Source: Gammaproteobacteria bacterium
GTDB taxonomy: Bacteria > Pseudomonadota > Gammaproteobacteria > Pseudomonadales > Azotimanducaceae
Assembly: GCA_030432795.1 (NCBI GenBank)
Contig: JAUILW010000163.1
Location: 1-7,103, forward strand
Direction of reading: 5' to 3'
DNA: 7,103 bases
Part shown: positions 5,673 to 7,103 of the stretch, piece after piece
How positions within the stretch are numbered: the first letter of the stretch is position 1
How the letters are laid out: each line of letters opens with the position of its first letter
Notes under the pieces: generated by a model
Told to the model about the DNA's origin: nothing
Database searches by the model: none
Seen by the model: only the letters and a program-made list of their open reading frames with translations
Translations under genes and position numbers: made by a program

Positions 5673-7103
5673 TCAGTGACGGAAGTGACGTATGCCGGTG
5701 AATACCATGCTGATGCCGTGCTCATTGGCGGCGGCGATCACCTCGTCGTCGCGCATGCTTCCGCCGGGCTGTATCACTGCGACGATGCCCGCCTCGGCCG
5801 CAGCATCGATACCATCTCTGAACGGGAAAAATGCATCGGACGCCATCACCGAACCCGGCACCGCCAAGCCTTCCTCCTCCGCCTTCATCGCCGCGATGCG
5901 GGCGCTGATGACGCGGCTCATCTGGCCTGCGCCAACGCCCACCGTCTGGCCGTTACGCGCGTAGACAATGGCGTTGGATTTCACGAACCAGGCAACCTTC
6001 CAGGCAAACAGCAGGTCCTGCATTTCCTGCTCGCTCGGGGCGCGTTCGGTGACCACCTTCAAGCCTTCTTCAGCAAAGCAGGTCTCATCGGCGTCCTGCA
6101 CCAGAAGGCCACCACCCACGCGCTTGAATTCGCGGCCGCGCCCTCCGATTGACAGATCACCACACGCGAGCACACGCACGTTCTTCTTTGCCTTTGCCGC
6201 TTGCACCGCCTCATCGCTGACCGACGGCGCCATGATTACTTCGGCGAACTGCTTGTCGAGCACCGTACGCATGGTGGTTGCATCCAACGCCTGGTTGAAG
6301 GCGATGATGCCACCGAACGCGGAGGTGGTATCCGCCGCAAAGGCAAGCTCGTAGGCCTGGGTGATGTCGGGCGCAATCGCCACACCACAGGGGTTGGCGT
6401 GCTTGACGATTACACAAGCCGGCTCGTCGAATACCTTCACGCACTCGAGTGCCGCATCCGCATCGGCGATGTTGTTGTATGACAGCGCTTTGCCCTGCAG
6501 CTGAGTAAGTGCCGCTACGCTGCCCGCCGGTGGCTGCGCTTCGCGGTAAAAGGCTGCCTGCTGGTGCGGATTTTCGCCGTAGCGCATGCCCATGAAGTGG
6601 CTGAACGGCAGGGTCAGTTCACTCGGGAATTCACTGTCCTCACCCAGGTACTGGGCGATGGTGGCATCGTAGTGGGCGGTGTGGCGAAAGGCTTTCACGG
6701 CATAACGTCGACGCATCTCCGCGGTGATGCCGCCCTCGGCGAGTGCCACCAGCACTTCGTCGTAGTCCGCCGGATCCACAACCACCAGAACATCGGCATG
6801 GTTCTTCGCGGCAGATCGCAGCATGGCCGGGCCGCCGATGTCGATGTTCTCGATGGCGAGCTCAGGGGTACAGTCCGGCCGAGCGATGGTTTGCGCGAAG
6901 GGGTAGAGATTCACCACGACGATGTCGATGCGCTCGATACCGTGCTGGCCCATGACCTCGCCATCGATCGCCCGCCGCCCGAGAATGCCGCCATGTACCT
7001 TTGGGTGCAGCGTCTTTACGCGGCCGTCCATCATCTCGGGAAAACCGGTGTACTGCGACACCTCACCGACCTCAACGCCTGCGCTCATCAGCGCTTTGTG
7101 GGT
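5673..7103 (-). CDS. purH: Bifunctional AICAR formyltransferase / IMP cyclohydrolase, 5' end missing
   Basis: 476 codons and the stop are visible; by comparison with E. coli PurH (529 residues) about 39 N-terminal residues lie beyond the right edge. The protein formylates AICAR with 10-formyltetrahydrofolate and closes the ring to IMP, the last two steps of de novo purine synthesis. The cyclohydrolase (MGS-like) domain shows YTGFPEMMDGRVKTLHPKVHGG, VNLYPF and ENIDIGGPAMLRSAAKN. The formyltransferase domain shows RYGENPHQ, LSYNNIADADAALE, KHANPCG with the catalytic Lys-His pair at 6399-6404, SAFGGIIAFN, KSNAIVYA, GAGQMSRV, DAFFPFRD and QPGGS-RDDEVI, ending in the usual RHFRH. The frame is open to base 7103, so the in-frame ATG at 7088 is internal and is not the start. 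purD follows 35 bp downstream. Nothing suggests a frameshift. Confidence 0.98.
   Translation of the reverse strand, partial: THKALMSAGVEVGEVSQYTGFPEMMDGRVKTLHPKVHGGILGRRAIDGEVMGQHGIERIDIVVVNLYPFAQTIARPDCTPELAIENIDIGGPAMLRSAAKNHADVLVVVDPADYDEVLVALAEGGITAEMRRRYAVKAFRHTAHYDATIAQYLGEDSEFPSELTLPFSHFMGMRYGENPHQQAAFYREAQPPAGSVAALTQLQGKALSYNNIADADAALECVKVFDEPACVIVKHANPCGVAIAPDITQAYELAFAADTTSAFGGIIAFNQALDATTMRTVLDKQFAEVIMAPSVSDEAVQAAKAKKNVRVLACGDLSIGGRGREFKRVGGGLLVQDADETCFAEEGLKVVTERAPSEQEMQDLLFAWKVAWFVKSNAIVYARNGQTVGVGAGQMSRVISARIAAMKAEEEGLAVPGSVMASDAFFPFRDGIDAAAEAGIVAVIQPGGSMRDDEVIAAANEHGISMVFTGIRHFRH

Noticed and set aside
7086..7088. ATG at 7088 as the purH start codon
   Set aside because: The frame is open to the window edge and the five codons upstream align with PurH residues just before it; starting here would cut away the first strand of the cyclohydrolase domain.

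Overview
The window looks like ordinary chromosomal DNA from a GC-rich gammaproteobacterium (GC around 60% or slightly more, judged by eye). Support comes from a di-iron Coq7-type ubiquinone hydroxylase with a Pseudomonas-like sequence, a Nu-class (YfcG-like) glutathione S-transferase, the purH-purD gene order, and a regulator of the tandem cyclic-nucleotide-binding plus rhodanese type that is common in this class. I cannot name the genus. Almost every base is coding; no gap exceeds 100 bp. There is no tRNA, rRNA, insertion sequence, CRISPR array or phage gene.

Left part (1-1823, minus strand): coq7, then a YfcG-like glutathione S-transferase, then the first 118 codons of an amidohydrolase-2 family hydrolase that runs off the left edge. 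All three read leftwards and could be one transcript. Coq7 makes the last hydroxylation of the ubiquinone ring. The transferase probably works in thiol/disulfide chemistry, and the hydrolase's substrate is unknown.

Middle (1824-3377): a 78-bp divergent spacer with three short dyads and a candidate promoter for coq7 leads into a plus-strand GTG-started AAA+ ATPase of the Ycf46 type, complete with Walker A, Walker B, sensor 1 and arginine-finger motifs. Its last 42 bp overlap, tail to tail, the end of the next gene.

Right part (3336-7103, minus strand): the 3' nine-tenths of purH, then purD 35 bp downstream (the classical purHD order for steps of IMP synthesis), then a gene for a protein with two cyclic-nucleotide-binding folds and a decayed rhodanese domain. 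The 67 bp between purD and this last gene contain three separate inverted repeats, one of which includes the start codon.

I see no convincing novel multi-gene system. The points most worth a second look are the inactive-looking rhodanese/cNMP regulator behind purHD, the dyads at its start, the 42-bp convergent overlap, and the Ycf46-like ATPase of unknown bacterial function beside coq7.
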